NCBI RefSeq assembly: GCF_014336955.1
Contig: NZ_QRAI01000001.1
Span: forward strand, 1,364,001-1,428,000
Length of the DNA stretch: 64,000 nt
Direction of reading: 5' to 3'
From: Saccharophagus sp. K07
GTDB taxonomy: Bacteria > Pseudomonadota > Gammaproteobacteria > Pseudomonadales > Cellvibrionaceae
Made by a program: the position numbers and the translations under genes. The notes under the pieces were generated by a model. The model had not been told where the DNA came from. It searched no databases and worked only from the letters and a program-made list of their open reading frames with translations. Below, one piece after another: positions 17,464 to 27,921 of the stretch; the first letter of the stretch is position 1; each line of letters begins with the position of its first letter.

Positions 17464-18467
17464 GCCAGGCTGGGCGCGATTAAAAGTGTTTTGCCCCCGG
17501 ACTTGAGCCGGAGATGGGCCCCATCTCGACCGGCTTAGGCGAGATTTTTATGTACACGGTACAGGCGAAAGCGGATGCGCGCATGGCCAATGGCGAACCC
17601 TATACAGCTACGGCATTGCGAGAAATCCAGGACTGGATTATCAAACCTCAGCTTGCGCAAGTAAAAGGCGTGATTGAGGTCAACAGTATTGGCGGTTACA
17701 ACAAGCAATACCACGTCATGCCAGACCCGGCAAAACTACTGGTCTACAAAGTCAGTGTTGAAGATGTGGTGCAAGCGCTGCAAGCGAATAATGACAATCG
17801 TGGTGCAGGCTACATTGAGCGCAACGGTCAACAACTGCTGGTGCGCTCACCTGGGCAGCTTGGCACCGTCGATGATATCGGTAATGTCATCATCACCGAA
17901 CACGATTCTGTTCCGATTAAAGTGAAGGATGTCGCGGACATTGGTATTGGCAAAGAACTGCGTACCGGTGCGGCGACACGAGACGGTGTGGAAACTGTTT
18001 TGGGTACCGCGATGATGTTGATCGGCGCTAATTCGCGTACTGTTGCACAAGACGTGGCAAGCAAGCTCGATGATATTCAAGCCTCCTTACCCGAGGGCGT
18101 AGTCGCCGAAGCGGTGTACGACCGCACGGCATTGGTCGATAAGGCGATTGCCACCGTTTCCAAAAATCTGATGGAAGGGGCACTTCTGGTCGTCGTTGTG
18201 CTGTTTCTGCTATTAGGAAACTTTCGCGCGGCTTTAATTACGGCAGCTGTCATTCCGTTAGCCATGTTGATGACTATTACCGGTATGGTGAAAACGGGGG
18301 TATCGGCGAATTTAATGAGCCTCGGTGCATTGGATTTTGGTTTGATCGTCGACGGCGCAGTCATTATTGTTGAAAACTGTGTTCGCCGCTTGGCCGAGAA
18401 TCAACATAAAAACGGTCAACTGGATTTACGTGAACGATTAAGCACCGTTTTTGATGCAACGTCAGAA
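17445..18467 (+). pseudogene. czcA: HME-RND heavy-metal efflux pump (CzcA type), 5'-truncated and split: first part
   Basis: The long frame begins at 17514 (MGPISTGLGEIFMYTVQ) and covers the porter domain and first inner-membrane helices, including DFGLIVDGAVIIVEN, the HME1 signature of Co/Zn/Cd pumps. Upstream in another frame (about 17445-17499) the DNA still encodes CzcA-like NLINARLGAIKSVLPP, joined to GLEPEMGP by what looks like loss of one base in the C5 run at 17494-17498. The N-terminal about 100 residues are replaced by the Tn3 remnant, and an IS3 element interrupts the gene after FDATSE. Not expected to make a working pump. Confidence 0.85.
18465..18467. repeat. 3-bp target duplication (GAA), left
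   Basis: GAA here is repeated at 19700-19702 on the other side of the IS3 element. Removing the IS and one GAA restores the pump frame as [12 protein letters not shown]. Confidence 0.85.
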
Positions 18468-18530
18468 TGAAGTGGTCCAATCCTACCGGACACCTCGTTA
18501 AGGTGGTTAAACTACCGATAGAGGTGATCT

Positions 18531-18821
18531 ATGACAAGTGTCAAAAAGAGAAAGAAATTTACGCCTGAATTCAAGCGGGAAACGGTAGCCCTGATAACGG
18601 ATCAAGGCTATTCGATTGCCAAGGCTGCGCAGGCCGTTGGCACGACAGAAACCAATGTCCGTCGCTGGAAGGTCGACCTTGAGGCGGAGACCGGCGGTGA
18701 CCGACTGAATAACGACGAGCGCGCTGAATTGATGCGTTTGCGTAGAGAAAACAAAGAGCTTCGGTTGGAGAAAGAAATCCTAAAAAAGGCCAGCGCCTTC
18801 TTTGCGAAAGAAATGAAGTGA
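18531..18821 (+). CDS. IS3 OrfA (HTH protein), copy 1
   Basis: 96 aa. An N-terminal helix-turn-helix (KKFTPEFKRETVALITDQGY, then SIAKAAQAVGTTETNVRRWK) is followed by a leucine-zipper-like coil (LMRLRRENKELRLEKEILKK), the usual OrfA layout for binding the terminal repeats. The A_AAA_AAG heptamer at 18782-18788 is in the right phase for programmed -1 frameshifting, and the -1 frame is open into OrfB, so the active transposase should be an OrfAB fusion. Confidence 0.95.
   Translation: MTSVKKRKKFTPEFKRETVALITDQGYSIAKAAQAVGTTETNVRRWKVDLEAETGGDRLNNDERAELMRLRRENKELRLEKEILKKASAFFAKEMK
18782..18788 (+). promoter_or_regulatory. Programmed -1 frameshift site of the IS3 element, copy 1
   Basis: A AAA AAG in the orfA reading phase (CTA AAA AAG). 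Slippage back by one base enters the orfB frame, which has no stop between here and the GTG at 18818. A typical IS3-family slippery heptamer. Confidence 0.7.
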
Positions 18822-19669
18822 AATATCGCTTCATCCAGGACGAGCAGGTTTATTACCCGGTGACCCTTCTGTGTCGGGTGATGCAGGTCAGCACCAGCGC
18901 CTATTACGAATGGTGTGGCCGCAGCGCTGAGGTTATTGATAGCCAAACCTGGCAGCTGTGTCATCGGATGAAGACGCTGTTTGCTCAGTCACGGGAAAGC
19001 CTGGGAAGCCGCCGGCTGATGGCCCTGTTACGCAAAGAAGGCTTTGAAACGGGCCGTTATCGGGTTCGCCAGTTGATGAAAAAGCTGGGATTGGCGGTTA
19101 AGAGAAAAAAGCGGTTCGTACTGACCACAGATAGTAAGCACAAAGAACCCGTAGCGGACAATGTACTAAATCGGGATTTTGCACCGGTTGCGGCGAACCG
19201 TGTCTGGACGACGGACATTACCTACATCTGGACCTTGCAGGGTTGGGTTTATCTGGCGGTGGTGGTGGATTTATATTCGCGCCGCATTGTCGGCTGGAGC
19301 ATTGATCGGCGGATGGAAACGGCGCTGATTACGCGGGCTCTGATGATGGCAATCAACTTGCGAAAGCCGGCACCGGGGTTGCTGCATCATTCTGATCGGG
19401 GTTGCCAATATGCGAGCAAGGACTACCGCAAACTGCTGGAACAACACCAAATGATTTGTTCTATGAGTCGCAAAGGTAATTGTTGGGACAATGCTCCCAC
19501 AGAGCGTTTCTTCAGTAGCCTGAAGCGAGAATGGGTTACTGGAAATATTTATGCGACGCGAGAAGCTGCGATAGAGGACGTGCGGGCATACGTGACTTAT
19601 TACAACTCGTGTCGACCACATTCAACACTGGGTGACCAGACGCCTATTGAATTTGAATATTGTGCTTAA
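18818..19669 (+). CDS. IS3 OrfB (DDE integrase catalytic protein), copy 1
   Basis: 283 aa with the rve integrase core. Catalytic acids: Asp in WTTDITYIWT, Asp in LLHHSDRGCQYAS and Glu in NCWDNAPTERFFSSLKRE, the DD(35)E arrangement of IS3. The first codon GTG overlaps the orfA stop as GTGA, so it can be made by coupling or as the C-terminal part of the frameshifted OrfAB. Intact. Confidence 0.95.
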   Translation: MKYRFIQDEQVYYPVTLLCRVMQVSTSAYYEWCGRSAEVIDSQTWQLCHRMKTLFAQSRESLGSRRLMALLRKEGFETGRYRVRQLMKKLGLAVKRKKRFVLTTDSKHKEPVADNVLNRDFAPVAANRVWTTDITYIWTLQGWVYLAVVVDLYSRRIVGWSIDRRMETALITRALMMAINLRKPAPGLLHHSDRGCQYASKDYRKLLEQHQMICSMSRKGNCWDNAPTERFFSSLKREWVTGNIYATREAAIEDVRAYVTYYNSCRPHSTLGDQTPIEFEYCA

Positions 19670-21475
<1,806 letters not shown>

Positions 21476-21568
21476 TCATACAGAAGCCCTCTCCTTTTTG
21501 AGGAGGGGGCATTGAATTGAAGTACGACGCACTACAAATTACTAGCTTTTGAAGTACCAGGTAATGTT

Positions 21569-21841
21569 ATGGATTGGAAAATATTTTTAACAATATTCGC
21601 ATCAGTGTTTATTGCAGAACTCGGCGATAAAACTCAGTTAGCAACTATGCTATTTGCTGCGGATAAAGAGGTAAGCAAATATACGGTCTTTTTTGCGGCT
21701 TCCGCAGCGCTAGTTGTGGCTTCCGCCTTGGGCGTTCTTGCGGGAAGCTTGCTGGCAGAATACATCAACGAAAAGTATCTACACTATGTTGCCGGTATTG
21801 GCTTTATCGGAATCGGGATTTTTACTTTATACCATGCATAA
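21569..21841 (+). CDS. TMEM165/GDT1 (UPF0016) family membrane protein, single-repeat form
   Basis: A 90-aa inner-membrane protein with three predicted helices. The GDT1 signature E-x-G-D-K-T/S appears as FIAELGDKTQLATMLFAA. Most family members carry two such repeats in about 200 aa. This one has a single repeat, so it would have to dimerise or pair with another half. GDT1-type proteins export Mn2+ or Ca2+. The stop overlaps the next gene by 8 bp, which argues against accidental truncation. Confidence 0.8.
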   Translation: MDWKIFLTIFASVFIAELGDKTQLATMLFAADKEVSKYTVFFAASAALVVASALGVLAGSLLAEYINEKYLHYVAGIGFIGIGIFTLYHA

Positions 21842-22736
21842 TCACGACCATCACCAAAACAAGAGTTCTTCACGTATCGCGTGGGCTTTTTTTCTTAACG
21901 TCACCTTCACCATTATCGAATTTATTGGTGGTGTGCTGACCAACAGTACCGCCATTATGGCCGACGCTGTTCACGATCTGGGGGATAGCTTATCGATAGC
22001 GCTCGCCTGGATATTAGCAAAGCTCGGAAATAAGCCCGCCTCGCAGAGTTTTTCATACGGGTATAAACGGCTGTCATTATTAGGCTCATTGGTCAACGGC
22101 ATGGTTCTGATTGCCGGTTCTGCTTGGGTACTTTATCAGTCAATCCCGCGTTTATCCAATCCCGAAATGCCAGTGACCGAAGGCATGCTGGCATTGTCGA
22201 TTTTTGGTATTGCTGTGAACGGCTTTGCGGCATTTAAGCTAAGCAAGGGCAAGACCATGAATGAAAAGGTTCTCAATTGGCACTTGCTCGAAGACGTTCT
22301 CGGCTGGGTTGCCGTTTTTATTGTGTCGATCGTTCTTATGTTTGTCGAATGGCCTATCCTGGACCCGATTTTGGCCATCGGATTTACCCTTTTTATATTG
22401 TTCAATGTGTTACGTAATGTAGGTTCTACCTTAAAACTATTTTTGCAGGGCGTACCCGACAAAAACCTCGCCAAAAAAATTGAAGACAAACTCAAATCAA
22501 TCCCGGAGTTTCAAAGTTTTCACCATTTACATTTGTGGTCCCTTGATGGAGAGCATCATGTACTCACCGTGCACATCGAACTTTATGCAGACATCTCACT
22601 TGAAGCCCAACGCAGCTTAAAGTCCCAATTGTCGGATGAGTTGGCGGAGTTCGCTCTGAGCCATACAACCGTGGAATTTGAACTCCACGGGGAATCCTGT
22701 AGAGATGATAAGTCCAATATGAATTCGCAGACCTGA
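21834..22736 (+). CDS. Cation diffusion facilitator (CzcD-like)
   Basis: A 300-aa inner-membrane Zn/Cd/Co antiporter. A His-rich N-terminus (MHNHDHHQNK) precedes six helices. The metal site helices carry DAVHDLGDS (HxxxD-type, helix II) and HLLEDVLGW (helix V). The cytoplasmic C-terminal domain ends FELHGESC. The open frame extends 40 codons upstream, but that part lies inside the GDT1 gene and is not CDF-like, so the start at 21834 is chosen. It overlaps GDT1 by 8 bp, indicating coupled expression within the metal island. Confidence 0.92.
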   Translation: MHNHDHHQNKSSSRIAWAFFLNVTFTIIEFIGGVLTNSTAIMADAVHDLGDSLSIALAWILAKLGNKPASQSFSYGYKRLSLLGSLVNGMVLIAGSAWVLYQSIPRLSNPEMPVTEGMLALSIFGIAVNGFAAFKLSKGKTMNEKVLNWHLLEDVLGWVAVFIVSIVLMFVEWPILDPILAIGFTLFILFNVLRNVGSTLKLFLQGVPDKNLAKKIEDKLKSIPEFQSFHHLHLWSLDGEHHVLTVHIELYADISLEAQRSLKSQLSDELAEFALSHTTVEFELHGESCRDDKSNMNSQT

Positions 22737-22806
22737 AATCCTTTTCACGGCCTTACAATAAAGTCAGATAAATTAATAACCATGCAAAATGGCAATTGCA
22801 TGTGGG

Positions 22807-24981
22807 TCAGTGGGAGGCATTCAATCTAAGTAATAGCGCATTCAGCACGACACTGACACTACTCGCGGCCATAATTGCTCCAGCGACCATAGGATTAAGT
22901 AAGCCTAGTGCCGCTAGTGGTATCCCTACAACATTATAGATAAATGCCCAAAATAGATTTTGGCGGATTTTTCGCTGAGTCTTCTTTGCAATCGCAATGG
23001 CTTCAACAACCTTCAATGGATCACTTTGCATCAACGTAATGCCCGCAGTTTGCATCGCAACATCGGTACCCGCCCCCATCGCTACGCCCACATTGGCCGT
23101 TGCTAATGCGGGCGTATCGTTAATGCCGTCTCCGACCATGGCCACTTTTTTACCCTCTGATTGAAATTGACTCACCACGTCGGCCTTGTGTTCAGGCATC
23201 ACTTCCGCTCTAACAAAATCAATACCCAATTTAGCGGCGATAATGTCCGCACTGTCTTGTGTGTCCCCTGTGAGCAGACAGGTTTGTATGCCCAATTCGT
23301 GCAATCGACTGACCGCTTCAATTGCACAGGATTTAAGCGTATCCTGAAATTGCGCAAGACCACAAAGCTCAATCGTATTGGGTTTTATTTGTCTCGCGAC
23401 CCACGAGAGCGTATTGCCTTTTATCGCAAATTTTTCGCTGTAGTCTTCGATTAAAGACGCTTCAATACCGACGTTTAACATCAAACGTTTATTGCCAAAC
23501 CAGTAATTACCCTCTTCTAACTGACCTCGCATTCCCAAACCCGGCAAGGTATGAATCAACTCGAAACGCTCGGCGGTAACAAATTCTTTATTGGCATAAT
23601 CGAGCAGTGCCTTTGCCAGTGGATGTTCGCTACCCTGCTGTAGACCTTTTAAATAGCCGAGCAACTGCTTTTCTTCACCAACAAAAGCATCAATCTGTTC
23701 AACTCTGGGTTTGCCCTCCGTCAACGTACCGGTTTTATCAAAAGCGACCACATCAACATGTTCTGTCGATTCCAAAATTTCAGCATCTTTGATAAGAATG
23801 CCTCTTTTGGCCGCCAGCCCGGTCCCTACCATAATGGCTGTTGGCGTCGCCAGACCCAGTGCGCAGGGACAAGCTATAACCAATACTGCTACAGCACTGA
23901 TAATCGCTTGTGTCCAATCACCAGTGACAAAACCCCAGGTCAACAAAGTAACCAATGCAATCACTAAAACAACAGGTACAAAGACAGCACTGATACGATC
24001 GGCCAATTTTTGTAACGGCGACTTCTTTGCTTGCGCAGATTCAACTAGTTGAATGATCTTTGCGAGTGTACTTTCTGCGTTGCTGGATGTGACTTTTACA
24101 GTGAGCAACCCATCTATATTAATCGAGCCACCGATCACTTTATCCCCAATCTGCTTTTCAACTGGAAGACTTTCACCGGTAATCAACGCCTCATCTATAA
24201 AGCCATTGCCTGCAAGGATAACGCCGTCGGCAGCTACCCTCTCCCCCGCTTTAACTAAAATAGTATTGCCAATTTGCAAGGTGTTTGCGGAAACGATTTT
24301 CTCGATGCCGTTTTCTAATAAATTGGCGTTTTCAGGCCGAAGATCCTGAAGAGTACGAATAGCATTTGTGGTTTGATTTTTGGCTCTGGCTTCCATCCAC
24401 TTCCCAAGAATAACCAGTGTGATGATGACTGCCGAAGACTCAAAGTACAAATGTCCCGCATGACCGATAAGGATATTGTAAATGGACAAACCATAAGCTG
24501 CCGATGTACCGAGAGCGACCAGACTATCCATATTGCCACTGCGTGCTTTTAATGCAGCGTAGGCTCCACGATAAAAGCGAAAACCGAAATAAAACTGCAC
24601 AATAGACGCCAAAATCAATTGCAAACCAATTGGCACTGACCAGCTAAAGCCAAACCATTCCCCTACCATTGGCAGCATCAGCGGAATGGTTAATAACCCA
24701 GATAAAACAAACGAACTCCCACCCAGATTTGCAGTTTTGGCGGGAGACGCGTCCACCATAGCGAAAGCCTCATATCCAGCGTTCTTGATGGCTGCGAATA
24801 TCGTGTCTTGAGTAGTGTTTGCACCGATTTCAACTTTGCCAGTTTCAGTCGCGAAATTCACAGTGGCGCTAGTCACCCCATCGGTTGCAAGCAGCGCCTT
24901 CTCAATACGTAAAACACAGGATGCACAGGACATCCCCTCGATTTTAAATTGAAAAGATTGATGGTCGGTTAAAGGTTTCAT
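22807..24981 (-). CDS. copA: Cu(I)-translocating P1B-type ATPase
   Basis: 724 aa. A single N-terminal HMA domain with GMSCASC (Cys19, Cys22) is followed by eight helices with the copper-site CPC (371-373 in IACPCALGLATP). Then come TGES (269-272), the phosphorylation site DKTGT (415-419), HPLAKA, GDGIND, and a final helix with MAASSVSVVLNALLLR, the P1B-1 (Cu+) signature. It pumps Cu(I) from cytoplasm to periplasm. Transcribed divergently from the CopZ-like gene, from a CueR-type promoter. Confidence 0.95.
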   Translation of the reverse strand: MKPLTDHQSFQFKIEGMSCASCVLRIEKALLATDGVTSATVNFATETGKVEIGANTTQDTIFAAIKNAGYEAFAMVDASPAKTANLGGSSFVLSGLLTIPLMLPMVGEWFGFSWSVPIGLQLILASIVQFYFGFRFYRGAYAALKARSGNMDSLVALGTSAAYGLSIYNILIGHAGHLYFESSAVIITLVILGKWMEARAKNQTTNAIRTLQDLRPENANLLENGIEKIVSANTLQIGNTILVKAGERVAADGVILAGNGFIDEALITGESLPVEKQIGDKVIGGSINIDGLLTVKVTSSNAESTLAKIIQLVESAQAKKSPLQKLADRISAVFVPVVLVIALVTLLTWGFVTGDWTQAIISAVAVLVIACPCALGLATPTAIMVGTGLAAKRGILIKDAEILESTEHVDVVAFDKTGTLTEGKPRVEQIDAFVGEEKQLLGYLKGLQQGSEHPLAKALLDYANKEFVTAERFELIHTLPGLGMRGQLEEGNYWFGNKRLMLNVGIEASLIEDYSEKFAIKGNTLSWVARQIKPNTIELCGLAQFQDTLKSCAIEAVSRLHELGIQTCLLTGDTQDSADIIAAKLGIDFVRAEVMPEHKADVVSQFQSEGKKVAMVGDGINDTPALATANVGVAMGAGTDVAMQTAGITLMQSDPLKVVEAIAIAKKTQRKIRQNLFWAFIYNVVGIPLAALGLLNPMVAGAIMAASSVSVVLNALLLRLNASH

Positions 24982-25007
24982 CGCAAGTTCTCCTTAGGAT
25001 TTATTGC

Positions 25008-25038
25008 AGCTTAATCCTTGCCATCGTGGGAAAGTCAA
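25008..25038 (-). promoter_or_regulatory. CueR-type promoter of copA
   Basis: Minus strand: -35 TTGACT (25038-25033), 19-bp spacer with the dyad TTTCC-N-GCAAGGA, -10 TAAGCT (25013-25008). The overlong 19-bp spacer is the hallmark of MerR/CueR-activated promoters. Confidence 0.65.
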
Positions 25039-25108
25039 CAAGTGAGTATGGCAAAAAACTCGCAAACTACCATCGCATGAGATACGGAAATTTTTTGATG
25101 AATTAGTC

Positions 25109-25139
25109 TTGACCTTACCACAATGGGAGACCTCAAACT
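25109..25139 (+). promoter_or_regulatory. CueR-type promoter of the CopZ-like gene
   Basis: TTGACC (25109-25114), 19-bp spacer with TTACC and GGGAGACCT arms, -10 CAAACT (25134-25139). The -10 is weak, but spacing and -35 match the two other CueR-type promoters nearby. Confidence 0.55.
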
Positions 25140-25186
25140 GAAAGCATCCCATCCGGGATTGCAAAGAATTTAACGAGGTTTACCTT

Positions 25187-25432
25187 ATGATTACCTTTAA
25201 TGTTCCCGACATGACCTGTGGTCATTGTGAAAAAGTGATAACCAAAGCGGTTAAAGAAACAGATGGCAATGCAAAAATCCATTTTGATATGAAAGCGAAA
25301 ACGGTGGCGATTGATTCGTCTTCTCCCTCACGACTTTTACAGCAAGCAATTGAAGCAACGGGCTATGAAGTCACCGTTGAAGGAAGTAACGATAAAAACA
25401 ACAGCAGCTGCTGTGGACATTGCAGTATTTGA
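25187..25432 (+). CDS. copZ: Copper chaperone, HMA domain (CopZ-like)
   Basis: An 81-aa cytoplasmic metallochaperone with the ferredoxin-like HMA fold. The copper site is DMTCGHCEKVI near the N-terminus, and EATGYEV is the typical final strand. An unusual C-terminal tail (NNSSCCGHCSI) adds three cysteines and a histidine and may be an extra copper-binding site. It should deliver Cu(I) to the divergent CopA ATPase. Own CueR-type promoter. Confidence 0.9.
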   Translation: MITFNVPDMTCGHCEKVITKAVKETDGNAKIHFDMKAKTVAIDSSSPSRLLQQAIEATGYEVTVEGSNDKNNSSCCGHCSI

Positions 25433-25477
25433 TACGTCATACAGGGTTGCCTGGGCAACCCTGACTTTACACGCTTT

Positions 25478-25927
25478 TCAATGCGAGCAAGAAATTCCTT
25501 CCAAAATTGGACAGTCTGGCCGCTCATCACCGCGACAGTGTTTGGCTAAGTTCGATAAAGTATCGCGCATTTCCTGCATTTCTTTTATGGCTTCATTAAG
25601 CGATTGAATATGCTCTTCGGCTAAGCGTTTGACCTCCGAGCTGGGGCGGCCTTTATCTTGATACAAATTCAGGAGTGTGGCGATCTTCTTCATGGAAAAG
25701 CCCAGTGACCGCGCGCGCTTAATGAATTGAAGCGTATGGATATCAGATTGGCTGAAGATTCGATAATTAGCGTCAGTACGATCCGCTTCGGGCATCAATC
25801 CAATTTGTTCATAATGGCGGATCATTTTCGCGCTGACACCTGATAGCTCAGAAGCCTCACTGATGTTGTAGTAACCGGACTGGCGTGCCTGGGACATTTC
25901 GGGGCGGGGCTTCTGGACTCTTCGCAT
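25478..25927 (-). CDS. cueR: MerR-family copper-responsive regulator (CueR)
   Basis: A winged-helix MerR regulator of up to 149 aa. NISEASELSGVSAKMIRHYE is the DNA-binding helix-turn-helix, a dimerisation coil follows, and the metal loop C-x7-C is seen in HCRGDERPDCPILE, as in CueR. Met 11 (MSQARQSGYYNISEAS) is the likelier start, because CueR proteins normally begin a few residues before the HTH. It senses Cu(I) and activates promoters with 19-bp spacers, three of which lie nearby, including its own. Confidence 0.93.
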   Translation of the reverse strand: MRRVQKPRPEMSQARQSGYYNISEASELSGVSAKMIRHYEQIGLMPEADRTDANYRIFSQSDIHTLQFIKRARSLGFSMKKIATLLNLYQDKGRPSSEVKRLAEEHIQSLNEAIKEMQEMRDTLSNLAKHCRGDERPDCPILEGISCSH

Positions 25928-25958
25928 TTTGATTACCTTCGACGGTTAAGCGTTGACA

Positions 25959-25989
25959 AGTCTAAACCCTCCCATTATAGGAAGGTCAA
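25959..25989 (-). promoter_or_regulatory. CueR-type promoter of cueR
   Basis: Minus strand: -35 TTGACC, 19-bp spacer TTCCTATAATGGGAGGGTT, -10 TAGACT. The dyad ACCTTCC / GGGAGGGT is the best CueR box of the three and suggests autoregulation. Confidence 0.7.
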
Positions 25990-26030
25990 CCAGAAAACCG
26001 AGAGTAACCCGGTAATGATTGTCGTTATTG

Positions 26031-26689
26031 CTAACCCGCGTTTTTATCATGAGTAGGCAGCGAGATAACGAACCGGGTAGTGCCCATTTCGGAGGACACC
26101 TCTACATTTCCGTCATGTGCCTCAATGATTGACTTCACGATCGCCAAACCCAAGCCCGCGCCCTCGCTCTGACGCTGCCTCGATGGATCAACGCGATAAA
26201 AGCGGTCAAAGAGTTTCGGTAGGTGGTCTTCAGGAATACCCTGCCCCGGGTTTTCAATTGTTATTTGGGCCTGATTGCCAACACCCTCAACAGTGACATT
26301 GATTGTTTCGTTCTCTGGTGTATAACGAAGCGCATTAGACAAAAGGTTAGAAATTACTCGGCGCAGCATCGAACGATCGGCCATCACGTTGACGCGATCT
26401 CCCCCTACAGCCAATGTAATTTTTTTATCCTCCGCCAAGGCTTCGAAAAATTCGAAAGTGGCTTCAACTTCTTGCCTCAAATCCAGCAATTCCCAATTGG
26501 GTTTAAGTAGGCCGTTCTCACTCTGCGCGAGCCACAGCATGTCATTCACCATTTTGGTCAATCTTTCTTGCTCTTCCAAATTGGAATAGAGCAATTCCCG
26601 ATACTCTTCAAGTGTTCTCGCTAGCCCCAAACCAACCTGGGTTTGCGTTGCGAGGTTCGTAAGAGGTGTTCGCAACTCATGTGCGATAT
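26031..26689 (-). pseudogene. cusS: Heavy-metal sensor histidine kinase (CusS type), C-terminal half cut by IS3
   Basis: About 219 codons holding most of the kinase. The H-box now begins at IAHELRTPLTNLATQ directly at the IS junction. N-box-like VISNLLSNALRYTPENETIN, IENPGQGIPEDHL and GAGLGLAIVKSI form the ATP-binding lid. An ATG in the IS end lets a frame start MDHFNIAHELRT, but the sensor and HAMP domains are separated from it. Joined on paper to the fragment at 27922-28678 it gives LSHFSADIAHELRTP without a gap. Confidence 0.9.
26687..26689. repeat. 3-bp target duplication (TAT), left
   Basis: TAT is repeated at 27922-27924 beyond the IS3 element. Removing the IS and one TAT restores the kinase frame. 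Confidence 0.85.
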
Positions 26690-26752
26690 TGAAGTGGTCC
26701 AATCCTACCGGACACCTCGTTAAGGTGGTTAAACTACCGATAGAGGTGATCT

Positions 26753-27043
26753 ATGACAAGTGTCAAAAAGAGAAAGAAATTTACGCCTGAATTCAAGCGG
26801 GAAACGGTAGCCCTGATAACGGATCAAGGCTATTCGATTGCCAAGGCTGCGCAGGCCGTTGGCACGACAGAAACCAATGTCCGTCGCTGGAAGGTCGACC
26901 TTGAGGCGGAGACCGGCGGTGACCGACTGAATAACGACGAGCGCGCTGAATTGATGCGTTTGCGTAGAGAAAACAAAGAGCTTCGGTTGGAGAAAGAAAT
27001 CCTAAAAAAGGCCAGCGCCTTCTTTGCGAAAGAAATGAAGTGA
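26753..27043 (+). CDS. IS3 OrfA, copy 2
   Basis: 96 aa, identical to the copy-1 OrfA: HTH (SIAKAAQAVGTTETNVRRWK) plus leucine-zipper coil. The slippery A_AAA_AAG heptamer recurs at 27004-27010. Confidence 0.95.
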   Translation: MTSVKKRKKFTPEFKRETVALITDQGYSIAKAAQAVGTTETNVRRWKVDLEAETGGDRLNNDERAELMRLRRENKELRLEKEILKKASAFFAKEMK

Positions 27044-27891
27044 AATATCGCTTCATCCAGGACGAGCAGGTTTATTACCCGGTGACCCTTCTGTGTCGGG
27101 TGATGCAGGTCAGCACCAGCGCCTATTACGAATGGTGTGGCCGCAGCGCTGAGGTTATTGATAGCCAAACCTGGCAGCTGTGTCATCGGATGAAGACGCT
27201 GTTTGCTCAGTCACGGGAAAGCCTGGGAAGCCGCCGGCTGATGGCCCTGTTACGCAAAGAAGGCTTTGAAACGGGCCGTTATCGGGTTCGCCAGTTGATG
27301 AAAAAGCTGGGATTGGCGGTTAAGAGAAAAAAGCGGTTCGTACTGACCACAGATAGTAAGCACAAAGAACCCGTAGCGGACAATGTACTAAATCGGGATT
27401 TTGCACCGGTTGCGGCGAACCGTGTCTGGACGACGGACATTACCTACATCTGGACCTTGCAGGGTTGGGTTTATCTGGCGGTGGTGGTGGATTTATATTC
27501 GCGCCGCATTGTCGGCTGGAGCATTGATCGGCGGATGGAAACGGCGCTGATTACGCGGGCTCTGATGATGGCAATCAACTTGCGAAAGCCGGCACCGGGG
27601 TTGCTGCATCATTCTGATCGGGGTTGCCAATATGCGAGCAAGGACTACCGCAAACTGCTGGAACAACACCAAATGATTTGTTCTATGAGTCGCAAAGGTA
27701 ATTGTTGGGACAATGCTCCCACAGAGCGTTTCTTCAGTAGCCTGAAGCGAGAATGGGTTACTGGAAATATTTATGCGACGCGAGAAGCTGCGATAGAGGA
27801 CGTGCGGGCATACGTGACTTATTACAACTCGTGTCGACCACATTCAACACTGGGTGACCAGACGCCTATTGAATTTGAATATTGTGCTTAA
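27040..27891 (+). CDS. IS3 OrfB (DDE integrase), copy 2
   Basis: 283 aa, identical to the copy-1 OrfB, with the same DDE residues (WTTDITYIWT, HHSDRGCQYAS, DNAPTERFFSSLKRE). GTG start overlapping the orfA stop. The element appears intact and could mobilise both copies. Confidence 0.95.
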   Translation: MKYRFIQDEQVYYPVTLLCRVMQVSTSAYYEWCGRSAEVIDSQTWQLCHRMKTLFAQSRESLGSRRLMALLRKEGFETGRYRVRQLMKKLGLAVKRKKRFVLTTDSKHKEPVADNVLNRDFAPVAANRVWTTDITYIWTLQGWVYLAVVVDLYSRRIVGWSIDRRMETALITRALMMAINLRKPAPGLLHHSDRGCQYASKDYRKLLEQHQMICSMSRKGNCWDNAPTERFFSSLKREWVTGNIYATREAAIEDVRAYVTYYNSCRPHSTLGDQTPIEFEYCA

Positions 27892-27921
27892 CAAAGTGTC
27901 CGGAATGGGTTGACCACAACA

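Larger units (their letters stand above)
26690..27921 (+). mobile_element. IS3-family insertion sequence, copy 2 (1232 bp)
   Basis: Same length, ends and ORFs as copy 1 at 18468-19699. Inserted in the sensor kinase gene, in opposite orientation to that gene and in direct orientation to copy 1. Its own TAT target duplication shows an independent insertion rather than one end of a composite transposon. Confidence 0.95.

Noticed and set aside
17514-18470. Intact short RND protein
   Set aside because: It lacks the N-terminal part and everything after the IS. Its C-terminal stop comes from the IS end, so it is a gene fragment.
21490-21515. Terminator after the CzcA fragment
   Set aside because: GCCCTCTCC / GGAGGGGGC pairs, but with a wobble and no T-run on the coding strand. 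Read-through to the GDT1 gene remains possible, so I did not call it.
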